NCBI GenBank assembly: GCA_947476275.1
Contig: CANJPQ010000013.1
Span: forward strand, 1-64,000
Length of the DNA: 64,000 nt
DNA from: Fidelibacterota bacterium
GTDB lineage: Bacteria > Pseudomonadota > Alphaproteobacteria > Rhodospirillales > Rhodospirillaceae
Direction of reading: 5' to 3'
Shown: positions 15,624-25,091 of the stretch, one piece after another
Numbering within the stretch: position 1 is the first letter of the stretch
Layout: every line of letters starts with the position of its first letter
Notes under the pieces: model-generated
Told to the model about the DNA's origin: nothing
Database searches by the model: none
The model's input: the letters and a program-made list of their open reading frames with translations, nothing else
Translations under genes and position numbers: made by a program

Positions 15624-16490
15624 TTGGCGATTCACCCGCTTCGTATCGGCGTCATCGGCCTCGGCGCCATGGGCTTGCGCCATGCGCGCGCCGTGGCGGC
15701 GCATGCGGATGCGCAATTGGTTGCGGCGGTCGATCCGGACCCGGCGCGACACGTTCAGGATCTCGGCTGTCCGATCCATCTGATACAGGACGCGCTGATC
15801 GGCGCGGTGGACGCAGTGATTGTCGCCGCGCCGACGTTGCTGCACACGAAAGTCGCCGTGCCGTTGCTGAAAGCCGGCATCTCGTGCCTGATCGAAAAGC
15901 CGGTCGCCCTGACACCCGGGGAATTCGCGCACATGCGCGCCGCCGCAGGTAACGGCACGATCATCCGCGCCGGCCATATCGAACGATTCAATCCGGCGAT
16001 CCGCGCTTTGATGGCCGCGCAGCCGCAGAACATCCGCAGCTTGACCGCGCGGCGCATCAGCGGCGCGAGCGCGCGCATGTCGGATGTGGATGTGATTGTC
16101 GACCTGATGGTGCACGACCTGGATATCGTGCGCGCCATCAAGGGCGCGGCCGTAACCAAAGTCGAAGCGACTGGGACGCGAGACAACGCCACCGCAGTGC
16201 TGACCTTCAGCGACGGCGCGACCGCTACAGTCACCGCCGACCGCACCACGCCGACCCGCGTGCGCGATCTGGATGTGGTGACGGCCGCCGGGACCTATCA
16301 TGTCGACTACATTGCGCGCAGCCTGACGAAAGAAGGTGTGGCGCAGGCCGTTGCAGCGGAGGATGCTTTGGCGACGGAACTGACGGCTTTCATCGCCGCC
16401 GTGCGTGGCGCCGCAAACGCCGTCACCCTCGACGAGGCGGAGGCAAGCATGGATATCGTTTGGCGAATCCAAAAGGCGCTCGCTTTATGA
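15624..16490 (+). CDS. Gfo/Idh/MocA-family NAD(P)-dependent sugar dehydrogenase (GnnA/WlbA-like)
   Basis: A 288-residue oxidoreductase. The Rossmann motif RIGVIGLGAMGLRHARAV lies at the very N-terminus, followed by CLIEKPVALT (the EKP motif, about 91-100), GHIERFNPAI and the catalytic-region DLMVHDLDIV. The TTG at 15624 is the only start that keeps the nucleotide-binding strand, so a rare TTG start is inferred. It lies 4 bases after the aminotransferase stop. Its stop overlaps the next ATG in ATGA. Proteins with the HIERFNPA motif include UDP-GlcNAc 3-dehydrogenases, which would suit the neighbouring aminotransferase; the substrate is not proven. Confidence 0.82.
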   Translation: MAIHPLRIGVIGLGAMGLRHARAVAAHADAQLVAAVDPDPARHVQDLGCPIHLIQDALIGAVDAVIVAAPTLLHTKVAVPLLKAGISCLIEKPVALTPGEFAHMRAAAGNGTIIRAGHIERFNPAIRALMAAQPQNIRSLTARRISGASARMSDVDVIVDLMVHDLDIVRAIKGAAVTKVEATGTRDNATAVLTFSDGATATVTADRTTPTRVRDLDVVTAAGTYHVDYIARSLTKEGVAQAVAAEDALATELTAFIAAVRGAANAVTLDEAEASMDIVWRIQKALAL

Positions 16491-17758
16491 CGACCCGCGG
16501 CCCTGTCTCCCGTGGGCCGATCGTCGCCTATGCGCTGTACGATTTCGCCAACTCCGCGTTCGTGACGGTGATCGGCACGTTCGTCTTCTCCACTTATTTC
16601 GCCCAAGGCGTTGCTGCCGATCCGGTCACCGGCGCCGGTCAGTGGAGTCTGGCCATGGCGGCGGCGGGGATCGTCATCGCCGTGATCAGCCCGGTGTTCG
16701 GCGCCATTGCCGATCAGACCGGGCGGCGGATGCCGTGGCTGGCGGTGTTGTCGGTGATGTGCGTGATCGCCACCGCGATGCTGTGGTATGTGCGCCCGAC
16801 CCCCGCCGACGCATCGTTTGCGCTGATGTGGGCCGCGATCAGCACCATCGTGTTCGAGATCGCCACGTTGTTCTACAACGCGCTGCTGCCGACGGTGGCG
16901 CCGCCGCACTTGATGGGCCGCGTGTCCGGCTGGTCGTGGGGCGTGGGTTATGCCGGCGGACTGGTGTGTCTTGCGGTGGCTCTGTTCGGCCTGGTGCAAG
17001 CGAACCCGCCGCCGTTCGGATTGGACAAGGCCGCCGCCGAGCCGGTGCGCGCCACGGCGCTGCTGACGGCGATCTGGTTCGCGGTGTTTTGCCTGCCGCT
17101 GTTCGTGGTGGTGCGCGAACCGCCGGCGCCGCGCGTGGCGCTTGGGGCCGCGGTTGGCAAAGGTATTCGCCAGCTTTTCATGACTCTGCGCGACATGCGC
17201 GGCCATAAGAACGTGCTGCGCTTCCTGATCGCCGCCATGATCTACAGCGATGCGGTGCATACGATCTTCACACTCGGAGGCGTGTATGCGGCCGCGACCT
17301 ACGGCATGGACGTGGCAGGCGTGATCAAGCTTGGCATCGCACTCAATGTCACGGCAGGGATCGGCGCTGCGGCCGGCGGCTGGCTGGACGACCGCTTCGG
17401 CTCAAAGCGCACGATCGTGTGGAGTCTGGTCGCCCTGGTGATCACTGCGAGCGGCGTACTTGCTGCACCCGATGAGCGCACGTTCTTCATCGCGGCGATG
17501 TGCATGAGCACCTTCTTCGGGCCGGTGCAGGCGGCGAGCCGTACCTTGATGGCGCGCATTGCACCGGAGAAGGAACGCACCGAGATGTTCGGGTTGTTTG
17601 CCCTGTCGGGAAAGGTCACCGCTTTCCTCGGCCCGGCCGCGGTCGGCTGGGTCACGCTCGCGACCGGAAGCCAGCGGCTCGGACTTTCATCCGTGCTGAT
17701 CTTCCTGATCGTCGGCCTGTGGCTGATGCGCGGCGTGCGCGAAGAGGCTAGTGCCTGA
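16487..17758 (+). CDS. UMF1/Atg22-family MFS transporter
   Basis: A 423-residue membrane protein with about 12 transmembrane helices. The opening [27 protein letters not shown] and the following [14 protein letters not shown] loop are characteristic of the UMF1 group (Atg22-related MFS). The substrate is unknown; vacuolar Atg22 exports amino acids. The ATG at 16487 overlaps the TGA of the dehydrogenase gene (ATGA), indicating translational coupling and a shared operon with the sugar-nucleotide genes. Its 3' end overlaps that of purH by 11 bases on the opposite strand. Confidence 0.85.
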   Translation: MTTRGPVSRGPIVAYALYDFANSAFVTVIGTFVFSTYFAQGVAADPVTGAGQWSLAMAAAGIVIAVISPVFGAIADQTGRRMPWLAVLSVMCVIATAMLWYVRPTPADASFALMWAAISTIVFEIATLFYNALLPTVAPPHLMGRVSGWSWGVGYAGGLVCLAVALFGLVQANPPPFGLDKAAAEPVRATALLTAIWFAVFCLPLFVVVREPPAPRVALGAAVGKGIRQLFMTLRDMRGHKNVLRFLIAAMIYSDAVHTIFTLGGVYAAATYGMDVAGVIKLGIALNVTAGIGAAAGGWLDDRFGSKRTIVWSLVALVITASGVLAAPDERTFFIAAMCMSTFFGPVQAASRTLMARIAPEKERTEMFGLFALSGKVTAFLGPAAVGWVTLATGSQRLGLSSVLIFLIVGLWLMRGVREEASA

Positions 17759-19319
17759 AGTGGCGCATGCCGGTGAGGGCCATGGCGAGGCCCTTCTCAT
17801 CCGCGGCCTTGATGACGTCTTCGTCCTTGATCGAGCCGCCCGGCTGGATGACGGCCACGGCACCCGCTTCCGCTGTCGCCAGAAGTCCGTCCGGGAACGG
17901 GAAGAACGCATCCGAGGCGACGACCGAGCCGACCGTGAGCGCTTCCGTCAGTCCCGCAGCAGCAGCGGCTTCCTTGGCTTTGATATGCGCGATGCGCGCG
18001 GAGTCCACGCGGCTCATCTGGCCGGCGCCGATGCCGACGGTGGCGCCGTTCTTGACGTAGACGATGGCGTTGGACTTCACGTGTTTGCACACGGTGAAAG
18101 CGAACAACATGTCGGCGCGCTGTTGCGCGGTGGGCTGGTTCTTGGTGACGACCTTGAGATCGCCGTCGGCGACGTGACCGTTGTCGCGGCCCTGGACGAG
18201 GTAGCCGCCGGCGACATTGCGCACGGTACGGCCGGGCGCGCGCGGGTCCGGCAGGCCATCGGTGATGAGCAGGCGCAGGTTTTTCTTCTTGGCAAAGAGC
18301 GCCTTCGCCTCGCCATCCGCGCCCGGGGCGATCACGACTTCGGTGAACAGCTCGGTGATCTTCGCAGCGGTGCGCCCATCGATGGGACGATTGAGCGCGA
18401 TGATGCCGCCGAAGGCCGAGACCGGATCGCAGATCAGCGCTTTTGAATACGCATCGAGACAATCCGTGCCGAGCGCGACGCCACACGGGTTGGCGTGCTT
18501 GATGATCGCACAAGCGGGGGCGGAGAATTCCGCGACCAATTCATAAGCCGCATCCGTGTCGTTGATGTTGTTGTAGCTGAGTTCCTTGCCCTGCACCTGG
18601 ACGGCGGACGCGACACCGACGCGCTTCTGCCCGGTGACATACAGCGCCGCGGTCTGGTGGGGGTTTTCGCCATAACGCAGGGTTTGCTTGAGCGTGCCGG
18701 CGAAGCTGAGCCAGCGCGGGAATTCTTCCTTCAGTTCAGCGGCGAACCAGGTGGAGATCGCCGCGTCGTAAGCCGCGGTGCGGGAATAGGCGCGGGCAGC
18801 GAGCTGGCGGGCGGTGGCTTCGGTAACGCCGCCGGCGTTGGCGGTCATGTCGGCGATGACGACTTGATAGTCCGCAGGATCGACCACCACGGCAACGCCG
18901 GCATGGTTCTTTGCGGCGGCGCGGATCATCGCCGGGCCGCCGATGTCGATGTTCTCCACGCAGGTGTCGTAGTCCGCCCCGGCAGCGATGGTCTGCTCGA
19001 ACGGATAGAGGTTCACCACCAGCAGATCGATCGGCTCGATGCCGTGGGCGGCCATGGCCTTTTCATGGTCCGCGTTGCCGCGGATGCCGAGCAGGCCGCC
19101 ATGTACTTTCGGGTGCAGGGTTTTGACGCGGCCGTCGAGCATCTCCGGGAAGCCGGTGAGGTCCGCCACTTCCTTCACCTTGAGGCCGGCTTGGGCGATG
19201 GCCTTGGCGGTGCCGCCGGTGGAGATAAGTTCCACGCCGTGTTGGGTCAGGAACTTGGCGAAATCGATCAGGCCCGCCTTGTCGGAGACGGAAAACAGCG
19301 CGCGGCGAATTTTGATCAT
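17748..19319 (-). CDS. purH: Bifunctional AICAR formyltransferase/IMP cyclohydrolase
   Basis: A 523-residue purine-biosynthesis enzyme that formylates AICAR with 10-formyl-THF and closes the ring to IMP. The N-terminal MGS-like cyclohydrolase domain starts [21 protein letters not shown] and contains [10 protein letters not shown] and [14 protein letters not shown]. The AICAR transformylase domain has [30 protein letters not shown] and [21 protein letters not shown]. The length is normal. The start at 19319 is fixed by the family's N-terminus; the frame continues upstream without homologous content. It stands alone, convergent with the MFS gene. Confidence 0.97.
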   Translation of the reverse strand: MIKIRRALFSVSDKAGLIDFAKFLTQHGVELISTGGTAKAIAQAGLKVKEVADLTGFPEMLDGRVKTLHPKVHGGLLGIRGNADHEKAMAAHGIEPIDLLVVNLYPFEQTIAAGADYDTCVENIDIGGPAMIRAAAKNHAGVAVVVDPADYQVVIADMTANAGGVTEATARQLAARAYSRTAAYDAAISTWFAAELKEEFPRWLSFAGTLKQTLRYGENPHQTAALYVTGQKRVGVASAVQVQGKELSYNNINDTDAAYELVAEFSAPACAIIKHANPCGVALGTDCLDAYSKALICDPVSAFGGIIALNRPIDGRTAAKITELFTEVVIAPGADGEAKALFAKKKNLRLLITDGLPDPRAPGRTVRNVAGGYLVQGRDNGHVADGDLKVVTKNQPTAQQRADMLFAFTVCKHVKSNAIVYVKNGATVGIGAGQMSRVDSARIAHIKAKEAAAAAGLTEALTVGSVVASDAFFPFPDGLLATAEAGAVAVIQPGGSIKDEDVIKAADEKGLAMALTGMRHFRH

Positions 19320-19465
19320 GAGGCACCCTCTGGTCGCGTGTGGTGCCCAGGCGCGCGGCGGTTTTTCAGCTGCGCTCCCCGATGGTCGATCCATCTATGC
19401 GCCAGTCACGCAGCAGTTGGATTTCTATCTCCGCTGCCCGACGCCAAGCAAGCGCGAAGGCGCGG

Positions 19466-21439
19466 CTATTTCACAAGGCGCAGGGACGGCGGGGCGGAGG
19501 GCTGCCCACGGCTCATTTCCGGGACAACTTCCCGCAAGATACCCACAGCCGTAGCGGTATCCCGGCGCTTGCAGGCCTCGGTCAGGGCGCTGAGCTTGCC
19601 GTCGATGACCGCGTGGTCGACCGTGCGCGGGCGGGCGAGCAGGATGCCGTTCACGTCGGTGGCAACGAGCGGTTCCTCCCCGTGGAACAGCTCCTCATAG
19701 AGCTTTTCGCCTGGGCGCAGGCCGATGATCGCAATAGGCACGTCGATGTCCGGGATCTTGCCGGCGAGGCGGATCATCTGCCGGGCGAGGTCGATGATCT
19801 TCATCGGCTGGCCCATATCGAGCACGTAGATCGCACCGAGATCGGCGCGGGCACGGCCCACGGCGGCGGCCTGGAGGACCAACTCCACCGCTTCGTGGGT
19901 GGTCATGAAATAGCGTTCGATGTCCGGATGGGTGACCGTGAGCGGCCCGCCCGCCTCAAGTTGCTTCTGGAACAGGGGCACCACGGACCCGGCGGAACCC
20001 AGCACGTTGCCGAAGCGCACGGTGATGAAGCGCGTGCCGGATTGGCGCAGGTCGTAGGCCTGGCAGTAGATCTCCGCCAGGCGCTTGCTGCCGCCCATGA
20101 CATTGGAGGGGTTCACCGCTTTGTCGGTGGAGATAAGGACCATGGTGGCCACGCGTGCGGCGACACAGGCGTCGGCGACATTGCGGGTACCGACCGCATT
20201 GGTGAACAGGCCTTCGAGCGGGTTGTCTTCCACCAGCGGCACATGCTTCAGCGCCGCGGCATGGAACACGAGTTCGGGTTCCGTGGCGGCGAAGACTTCC
20301 GCGAGGCGCGCCGGGTCGCGCACGTCCGCCAGCACCGGGATCACCCGCAAACCTGAGCGCAGGGCGCGGACTTCCTGATCGATGGTGTAGAGCGCGTATT
20401 CGCCGTGATCGAGCAACGTGAGCGTTGCCGGGCCCGCTGCCGAAATCTGGCGCACCAGTTCTGTGCCGATGGAACCGCCGGCACCGGTGACGAGCACGCG
20501 CTTACCGACGATCATGTCGCGCATGGCGGTGCGATCGAGCGCCATCTGCGGGCGGCCAAGGAGGTCTTCGATCGCGATCGGTCGCGGGCGCAGGTCCGCA
20601 TCGCCGGCATCGAAGGCGCGCACTGTCGGCGGCGGCACGCGCGCGAGTTGGCAGCCGGCGGCGTCGGCAACGGCGAGCAGGCGCTGCACGTCCGTGCCGG
20701 GCATTTCGCGGCGGACGAGGACGAGTTTATCGACCTTCAGATCGCGCGCCTCGAGCTCGGCGAAAATCTCCGGCAGGTCAGCATCGAGGCCGAACACCTC
20801 GACACCCTGGATGACTTGACCGATGCGGGCGCGGTTCAACGTCACCATGCCGACGACGGTGTAGGGCGTATTGGGATCGCGCGCGACGGCGCGCACGAAT
20901 TGTTCCGCTTCGGGCCCGGCGCCCACGAGCAGAACGGTGTAGGTGCCAGGCGTGCCGCGAATGCGGCCCTGCAACGGTGCGTCGCGGATGATGCGCACGG
21001 CGAGGCGCGGCCCCCCGAGCAAGCCAGCCAGCAACAGGCCACTGATGATCGGCAGGGAGCGGGGTAAGCCTTCGAGGCGTGTCGCCAAGAACCAGGCAGG
21101 GAGGAACAACAGCACAACAAAGCCGGCGGTGCGCACCACGTTGAACGCGTCGCGCGCCGAGACATATTCCCACACGTGGCGGTACAAGCCGGTGAACAGG
21201 TAGACGAACGCCGCCACGCCGGCGAACGCCGCCGCCATCTTGAACACCCGCGGCTCTGCGGTGAGCATGTTCGCACCCAGGCGCAGGTAGAACGCGCCCA
21301 CGAAGGCGACATAGGCCATGACGACGTCGTGACCGAACACCGCAAGGTTCCGACGGCGGAACAGGTTGCGGGGTGCCAGCCCCACGGCGGCGTGGAACGT
21401 GGAACGTGCGAAATTGCGGAAGAGACGCAGGCGGTTCAT
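19466..21439 (-). CDS. CapD/PglF/FlaA1-type membrane UDP-sugar 4,6-dehydratase
   Basis: A 657-residue polysaccharide biosynthesis protein. Four hydrophobic helices lie in the first 145 residues, then a CoA-binding-like Rossmann segment (VLLVGAGPEAEQF, about 169-181), then the catalytic SDR domain with VLVTGAGGSIGTEL (about 315-328) and ISTDKAVNPSNVMGGSK, where Met448 takes the place of the usual Tyr and Lys452 completes a Ser-Met-Lys triad typical of PglF/WbpM dehydratases. The family makes UDP-4-keto-6-deoxy-GlcNAc, the precursor of bacillosamine, QuiNAc or FucNAc. It is last in a minus-strand run after NeuB-like, NeuD-like and SDR genes, 32 bases after the SDR stop. Confidence 0.9.
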   Translation of the reverse strand: MNRLRLFRNFARSTFHAAVGLAPRNLFRRRNLAVFGHDVVMAYVAFVGAFYLRLGANMLTAEPRVFKMAAAFAGVAAFVYLFTGLYRHVWEYVSARDAFNVVRTAGFVVLLFLPAWFLATRLEGLPRSLPIISGLLLAGLLGGPRLAVRIIRDAPLQGRIRGTPGTYTVLLVGAGPEAEQFVRAVARDPNTPYTVVGMVTLNRARIGQVIQGVEVFGLDADLPEIFAELEARDLKVDKLVLVRREMPGTDVQRLLAVADAAGCQLARVPPPTVRAFDAGDADLRPRPIAIEDLLGRPQMALDRTAMRDMIVGKRVLVTGAGGSIGTELVRQISAAGPATLTLLDHGEYALYTIDQEVRALRSGLRVIPVLADVRDPARLAEVFAATEPELVFHAAALKHVPLVEDNPLEGLFTNAVGTRNVADACVAARVATMVLISTDKAVNPSNVMGGSKRLAEIYCQAYDLRQSGTRFITVRFGNVLGSAGSVVPLFQKQLEAGGPLTVTHPDIERYFMTTHEAVELVLQAAAVGRARADLGAIYVLDMGQPMKIIDLARQMIRLAGKIPDIDVPIAIIGLRPGEKLYEELFHGEEPLVATDVNGILLARPRTVDHAVIDGKLSALTEACKRRDTATAVGILREVVPEMSRGQPSAPPSLRLVK

Positions 21440-21471
21440 TGCGGCCCGATTTTACCGGACGCAGACGCGCG

Positions 21472-22257
21472 TTACCACGCCGACCAGCCACCATCGATCA
21501 TCAGGCATTGGCCGGTCACGAAAGCGGACAGGTCCGAGGCGAGGAAAGCTGCAGCCCCCTTGATGTCCTCTTCCCCGGCCACCCGGCCCAGGGGGGTGCG
21601 AGCGGTATAGCGCCGCCGTGCCGCCGCCCCCCGATCGCCAAGACCCGGAACGATGGCATTGACGCGGACATGGGGCGCCAGGCTGGTGGCGAGCCATCGG
21701 GTCATTTGCAGAAGACCGCCGGCGGCGGCCGCTTCGGCGATGGAACCGCCCTCGCCATCTTCGAACACCCGCCAATCCAGGCCGATGGCCCCGTGCAAAG
21801 CACCGATCGCGATCACGCTGCCCTTGCCGGAGGCCCGCAGGGCGGGAACGGCTTGCTGGGCCAGCAGGAACGGCGCGGTGAGTTGGGTTTCGAGCGCAGA
21901 CCGCCACGCGCCGATCCCTTGCTCCTCCACCACGCCGGCTTTGGTCGCGGTGGGTTCCTCCGTGGCGTTCAGCACGAGAATGTCGAGACGCCCACAGGTG
22001 TCCACCACCCGCTGCGGGACTTTGCGCACGCCGGCGTCGTCGGCGAGATCGACCGGAATCACCGTGGTCAACACGCCGTAGGTGTCGGTCAGGGCCCGCG
22101 CAACATCTTCCGCACCGGAGTCCGGTCGATCGAGCAGCGCCACGGCGGCGCCGAGTTCCGCGTAGGTCTCCGCCAGGGCGCGGCCGAGCGGTGAGGCAGC
22201 GCCGGTGATCAGGGCAACGCGGCCTTTCAAGGATGCAAGCGCTGCAAAGGTACGCAT
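21472..22257 (-). CDS. SDR-family protein lacking the canonical catalytic residues
   Basis: A 261-residue short-chain dehydrogenase/reductase fold: VALITGAASPLGRALAETYAE (dinucleotide site, 14-34), D70 after the fourth strand, LDILVLNATE (NAG-like, 91-100) and the C-terminal DIKGAAAFLASDLSAFVTGQCLMIDGG. Where active SDRs have S...YxxxK, this protein has VIAIGALHG and then IAEAAAAGGLLQMTRWLA, so the Tyr and Lys positions align with Glu175 and Ala179 and the Ser is absent. It is therefore probably a non-catalytic paralogue or uses another mechanism. It starts 1 base after the NeuD-like stop, so it belongs to the same transcript. Confidence 0.8.
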   Translation of the reverse strand: MRTFAALASLKGRVALITGAASPLGRALAETYAELGAAVALLDRPDSGAEDVARALTDTYGVLTTVIPVDLADDAGVRKVPQRVVDTCGRLDILVLNATEEPTATKAGVVEEQGIGAWRSALETQLTAPFLLAQQAVPALRASGKGSVIAIGALHGAIGLDWRVFEDGEGGSIAEAAAAGGLLQMTRWLATSLAPHVRVNAIVPGLGDRGAAARRRYTARTPLGRVAGEEDIKGAAAFLASDLSAFVTGQCLMIDGGWSAW

Positions 22258-22258
22258 C

Positions 22259-22915
22259 TTATTTGAGTCTCACGGGTCTTGCGGGATTACCAAGAACGGT
22301 CGCACCGGCGGCCACATCGCTGACCACAACGGCGCCGGCCCCGATCATCGCGCGGGCGCCGACGTTAACGTCGTGAACGATCACCGCGCCCGCGCCGACA
22401 TGGACTTCGTCGCCCAAGGTGACGGCGCCGCACACAACGGCGCCGGGTGTGATGTGGCAATGAGCGCCGATGACGCAGTCATGATCGACCTGCGCGCCGG
22501 TGTTGACGATGGTATTGGCGCCGATGACGGCCGCGGGCTGAACGATCGCACCGGCAAAAATATGACAGCCGTGACCGAGCTGCGCCGTCGGCGAAATGAA
22601 TGCAGCCGGACTGATGATCGACGCAAAGCGATAGCCGCGCGCGACAAACCGCTCGAATAAAGTACGGCGTATGGTGAGCGCGCTGTCGCCGATCCGGGCG
22701 CGGCGGTTGCCAATCGCGTTCGCGAGAATAATGTCTGCCGGCGGATGCCCGTCGATGACGTCATCGCCGCCGAGGATCGGTACGCCATCCAGTGCTTTAC
22801 CGTGAAGGGCGGCGTCGGCATCTACCAGCCCGGCGAATTTGTGGCCGCCGGCGCGGAGTTCCGCGATCACCACCCGCGCGTGACCGCCTGCGCCGATAAC
22901 GATGATCTCGGTCAT
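22259..22915 (-). CDS. NeuD/PglD-family sugar O/N-acyltransferase
   Basis: A 218-residue acyltransferase. The N-terminal Rossmann-like domain begins IIVIGAGGHARVVIAEL and holds LVDADAALHGKALDGVPILGGDD. The C-terminal half is a left-handed beta-helix of hexapeptide repeats (AQLGHGCHIFAGAIVQPAAVIGANTIV; QVDHDCVIGAHCHITPGAVVCG) with the catalytic His in VDHDCVIG. The end LGNPARPVR is typical. Family members acetylate sialic/nonulosonic acids (NeuD) or UDP-4-amino sugars (PglD); beside the CapD/PglF-type dehydratase either fits. The start overlaps the stop of the NeuB-like gene by four bases (ATGA). Confidence 0.9.
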   Translation of the reverse strand: MTEIIVIGAGGHARVVIAELRAGGHKFAGLVDADAALHGKALDGVPILGGDDVIDGHPPADIILANAIGNRRARIGDSALTIRRTLFERFVARGYRFASIISPAAFISPTAQLGHGCHIFAGAIVQPAAVIGANTIVNTGAQVDHDCVIGAHCHITPGAVVCGAVTLGDEVHVGAGAVIVHDVNVGARAMIGAGAVVVSDVAAGATVLGNPARPVRLK

Positions 22916-23796
22916 GCCGGATCGATCATCTCGCCGGCCTGGTAGCCGCGCGCCGAGGGCTTACCGAGGTAGGACCACAGCGCCATCGGTGAAACGCCTT
23001 TCGCGGGCGCGAGCCGCAGGCCGAGATTGGTGGGGGTGAACATCTCGCCCGGAGCGATCGGGGCCAGCGTCACAAGCGCCTTACGCGTTTCCGGCTGAGG
23101 CCGCGGGCCGCTGTGCAGCGCCATCTCCACATCGCGGATCGCCGACACGGTCGCAGCGAAGCTTTCGTCGGCCGGTTTGACGATGACGCGGGCGCCGAGT
23201 GCCACGGCGGCGGCCGCGACCGCGGCGCCGCCGAACGCATCGTACAAGCCCACCGGCAGTTCAAACGTGCGCGTACGCTCGGCGAGGGCTGCGAGATCGA
23301 GACGGTCGTGCAGCAGCGTGACCTTGTCCGCCAGGGCGGCCTTACCGGCAGCGGACCGGAACGCCTCGCGAAAGCCACGCGGATGCGGCACGGAGGCCGG
23401 CGACTGGACATAGCCGAACGCGATCACCCCGAGGGCTTCGCGGATTTCGGCGTCCGACGCTGCCCCGATCGCCAGAAGGATCGGACGATGGGCGCGGGCG
23501 AATTCGAGCAGCAAAGGGCCGTTGCTGATGTCGCTGGGGGTGGTGGCGAGCCACGGCGTATCCGCCGCGGCCGACGACACCGCATCGGCTTCACTGATTT
23601 CGAGCACACAGGCCAGACGCGCCGTGCGGCAGGCGGCGATCAGATTGCGTTGTGCGTCCGGCGAGCGATAGGTCGCGGCAAAGCGGATCGCATCCGCGCC
23701 GGCGGCAGCCACCGCCGCGAGCATCGTCGGGCCAGGGGTACCCGCCGCATCCGCGACGACAAAGGTTCTGCGCGAGGGAGAGGAAGATGGCAACAC
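22912..23796 (-). CDS. NeuB-like (sialic/nonulosonic acid synthase family) protein with degenerate active site
   Basis: A 294-residue protein built like NeuB: a TIM-barrel (FVVADAAG..., AAGADAIRFA, ILLAIGAASDAEIREAL, VTLLHDRLD, VALGARVIVK) followed by an intact antifreeze-like/SAF domain (LVTLAPIAPGEMFTPTNLGLR to YQAGEMI). Known NeuB enzymes bind Mn with two His in (S)DHT and (E/R)HF; here these read YDAF and KPAD. The EIG.NH.G phosphoenolpyruvate-site loop is replaced by DAAGTPGP, and the LHC after the sixth strand is LHD. Condensation activity is thus unlikely. The GTG at 23796 has a GGAAG Shine-Dalgarno; a TTG at 23859 is the alternative. It is first gene of the operon. Confidence 0.75.
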   Translation of the reverse strand: MLPSSSPSRRTFVVADAAGTPGPTMLAAVAAAGADAIRFAATYRSPDAQRNLIAACRTARLACVLEISEADAVSSAAADTPWLATTPSDISNGPLLLEFARAHRPILLAIGAASDAEIREALGVIAFGYVQSPASVPHPRGFREAFRSAAGKAALADKVTLLHDRLDLAALAERTRTFELPVGLYDAFGGAAVAAAAVALGARVIVKPADESFAATVSAIRDVEMALHSGPRPQPETRKALVTLAPIAPGEMFTPTNLGLRLAPAKGVSPMALWSYLGKPSARGYQAGEMIDPA

Positions 23797-24020
23797 GCGA
23801 GCTTCCGTGAACTTCCGTACAGGTTGGCTAGACCTAGACCATGCCAATCGCTGGAGCAATTGAATCCACCGGCGCGGACGCTAAAGTGGCGCCGCCGTCG
23901 ATGGATGCGTTAACCTTTCGCGGCGAGACATGAAGACGCTGGCGCGGTAATTCCCTCGCAATTGAGCGGGTTGCGGTTCCGCGACATACTTCGGCCGAAG
24001 AACGAAAGACCACAAAGACC

Positions 24021-25091
24021 ATGGCGCAAAAAGTTGCCCTCATCACCGGCATCACGGGCCAAGACGGCGCCTATCTGGCGGAATTGCTGCTGAGCAAGGG
24101 TTATGTCGTGCACGGCGTCAAACGCCGGTCGTCGTCGTTCAACACCGGTCGCATCGATCACCTGTATCGCGACAAACACGAAACCGGCGTGCGGTTCTTC
24201 CTTCATTACGGCGACATGACCGATGCGACCAACCTAATCCGCCTCGTACAGGAAGTGCAGCCCGACGAGATTTACAATCTCGCCGCCCAGAGCCACGTGC
24301 AGGTGAGCTTCGAAACACCGGAGTACACCGCAAACGCCGATGCGCTGGGCACACTGCGTTTGCTGGAAGCAATCCGCATCCTCGGCCTGAAGGACAAGGC
24401 GCGCTTCTATCAAGCGTCGACCTCCGAGCTGTACGGCAAGGTGCAGGAGACGCCGCAGTCCGAGACAACGCCGTTCTACCCGCGCAGCCCTTATGCGGCT
24501 GCAAAGATCTATGCCTACTGGATTACGGTGAACTATCGCGAGGCGTATGGCTATCACGCCTCCAACGGCATCCTGTTCAATCACGAGAGCCCCTTGCGCG
24601 GCGAGACGTTCGTGACCCGCAAAATCACCCGCGCCGCAGCGAGCATCGAGCTCGGTTTGCAGGATAAACTCTATCTCGGCAACCTGGACGCCAAGCGCGA
24701 CTGGGGCCACGCCCGCGACTATGTGGAAGGCATGTGGCGCATTCTGCAGCAGAAGACAGCGGACGATTATGTGCTAGCGACGGGCGAGACCCATCCGGTG
24801 CGTGAATTCGTTGAGCTGGCCTTCGCCGAAGTCGGCCGCGAGATCACCTGGTCCGGCACCGGCGTCGACGAGAAGGGCGCGGACAAGAAGACCGGCCGGG
24901 TGCTGGTCGAAGTCGATCCGCGGTATTTTCGCCCGACGGAAGTCGACCTTCTGCTCGGCGACCCGACGAAGGCGAAGAAGGTGCTCGGCTGGACCTACAC
25001 CACGCCGTTCAAGGACATGGTCAAAGAGATGGTGGCGGCGGATCTGATTGCCGTGAAAGAGGAAGCGCAGCGCTTCCATCGCGATGACTGA
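24021..25091 (+). CDS. gmd: GDP-mannose 4,6-dehydratase
   Basis: A 356-residue NADP-dependent SDR making GDP-4-keto-6-deoxy-D-mannose, the first step to GDP-L-fucose, GDP-rhamnose or GDP-perosamine. Motifs: [19 protein letters not shown] at the N-terminus, [33 protein letters not shown], the catalytic STSELYGK and [15 protein letters not shown] (Tyr-x3-Lys), and [19 protein letters not shown]. The length is standard. It overlaps fcl by 8 bases, so the two form a coupled operon. It is divergent from the NeuB-like operon across about 220 bases. Confidence 0.97.
   Translation: MAQKVALITGITGQDGAYLAELLLSKGYVVHGVKRRSSSFNTGRIDHLYRDKHETGVRFFLHYGDMTDATNLIRLVQEVQPDEIYNLAAQSHVQVSFETPEYTANADALGTLRLLEAIRILGLKDKARFYQASTSELYGKVQETPQSETTPFYPRSPYAAAKIYAYWITVNYREAYGYHASNGILFNHESPLRGETFVTRKITRAAASIELGLQDKLYLGNLDAKRDWGHARDYVEGMWRILQQKTADDYVLATGETHPVREFVELAFAEVGREITWSGTGVDEKGADKKTGRVLVEVDPRYFRPTEVDLLLGDPTKAKKVLGWTYTTPFKDMVKEMVAADLIAVKEEAQRFHRDD

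Noticed and set aside
23935-23960. TGGCGCGGTAATTCC as a possible sigma-54 promoter upstream of gmd
   Set aside because: The -24 GG fits, but the -12 GC element is absent (TTCC instead of TTGC).
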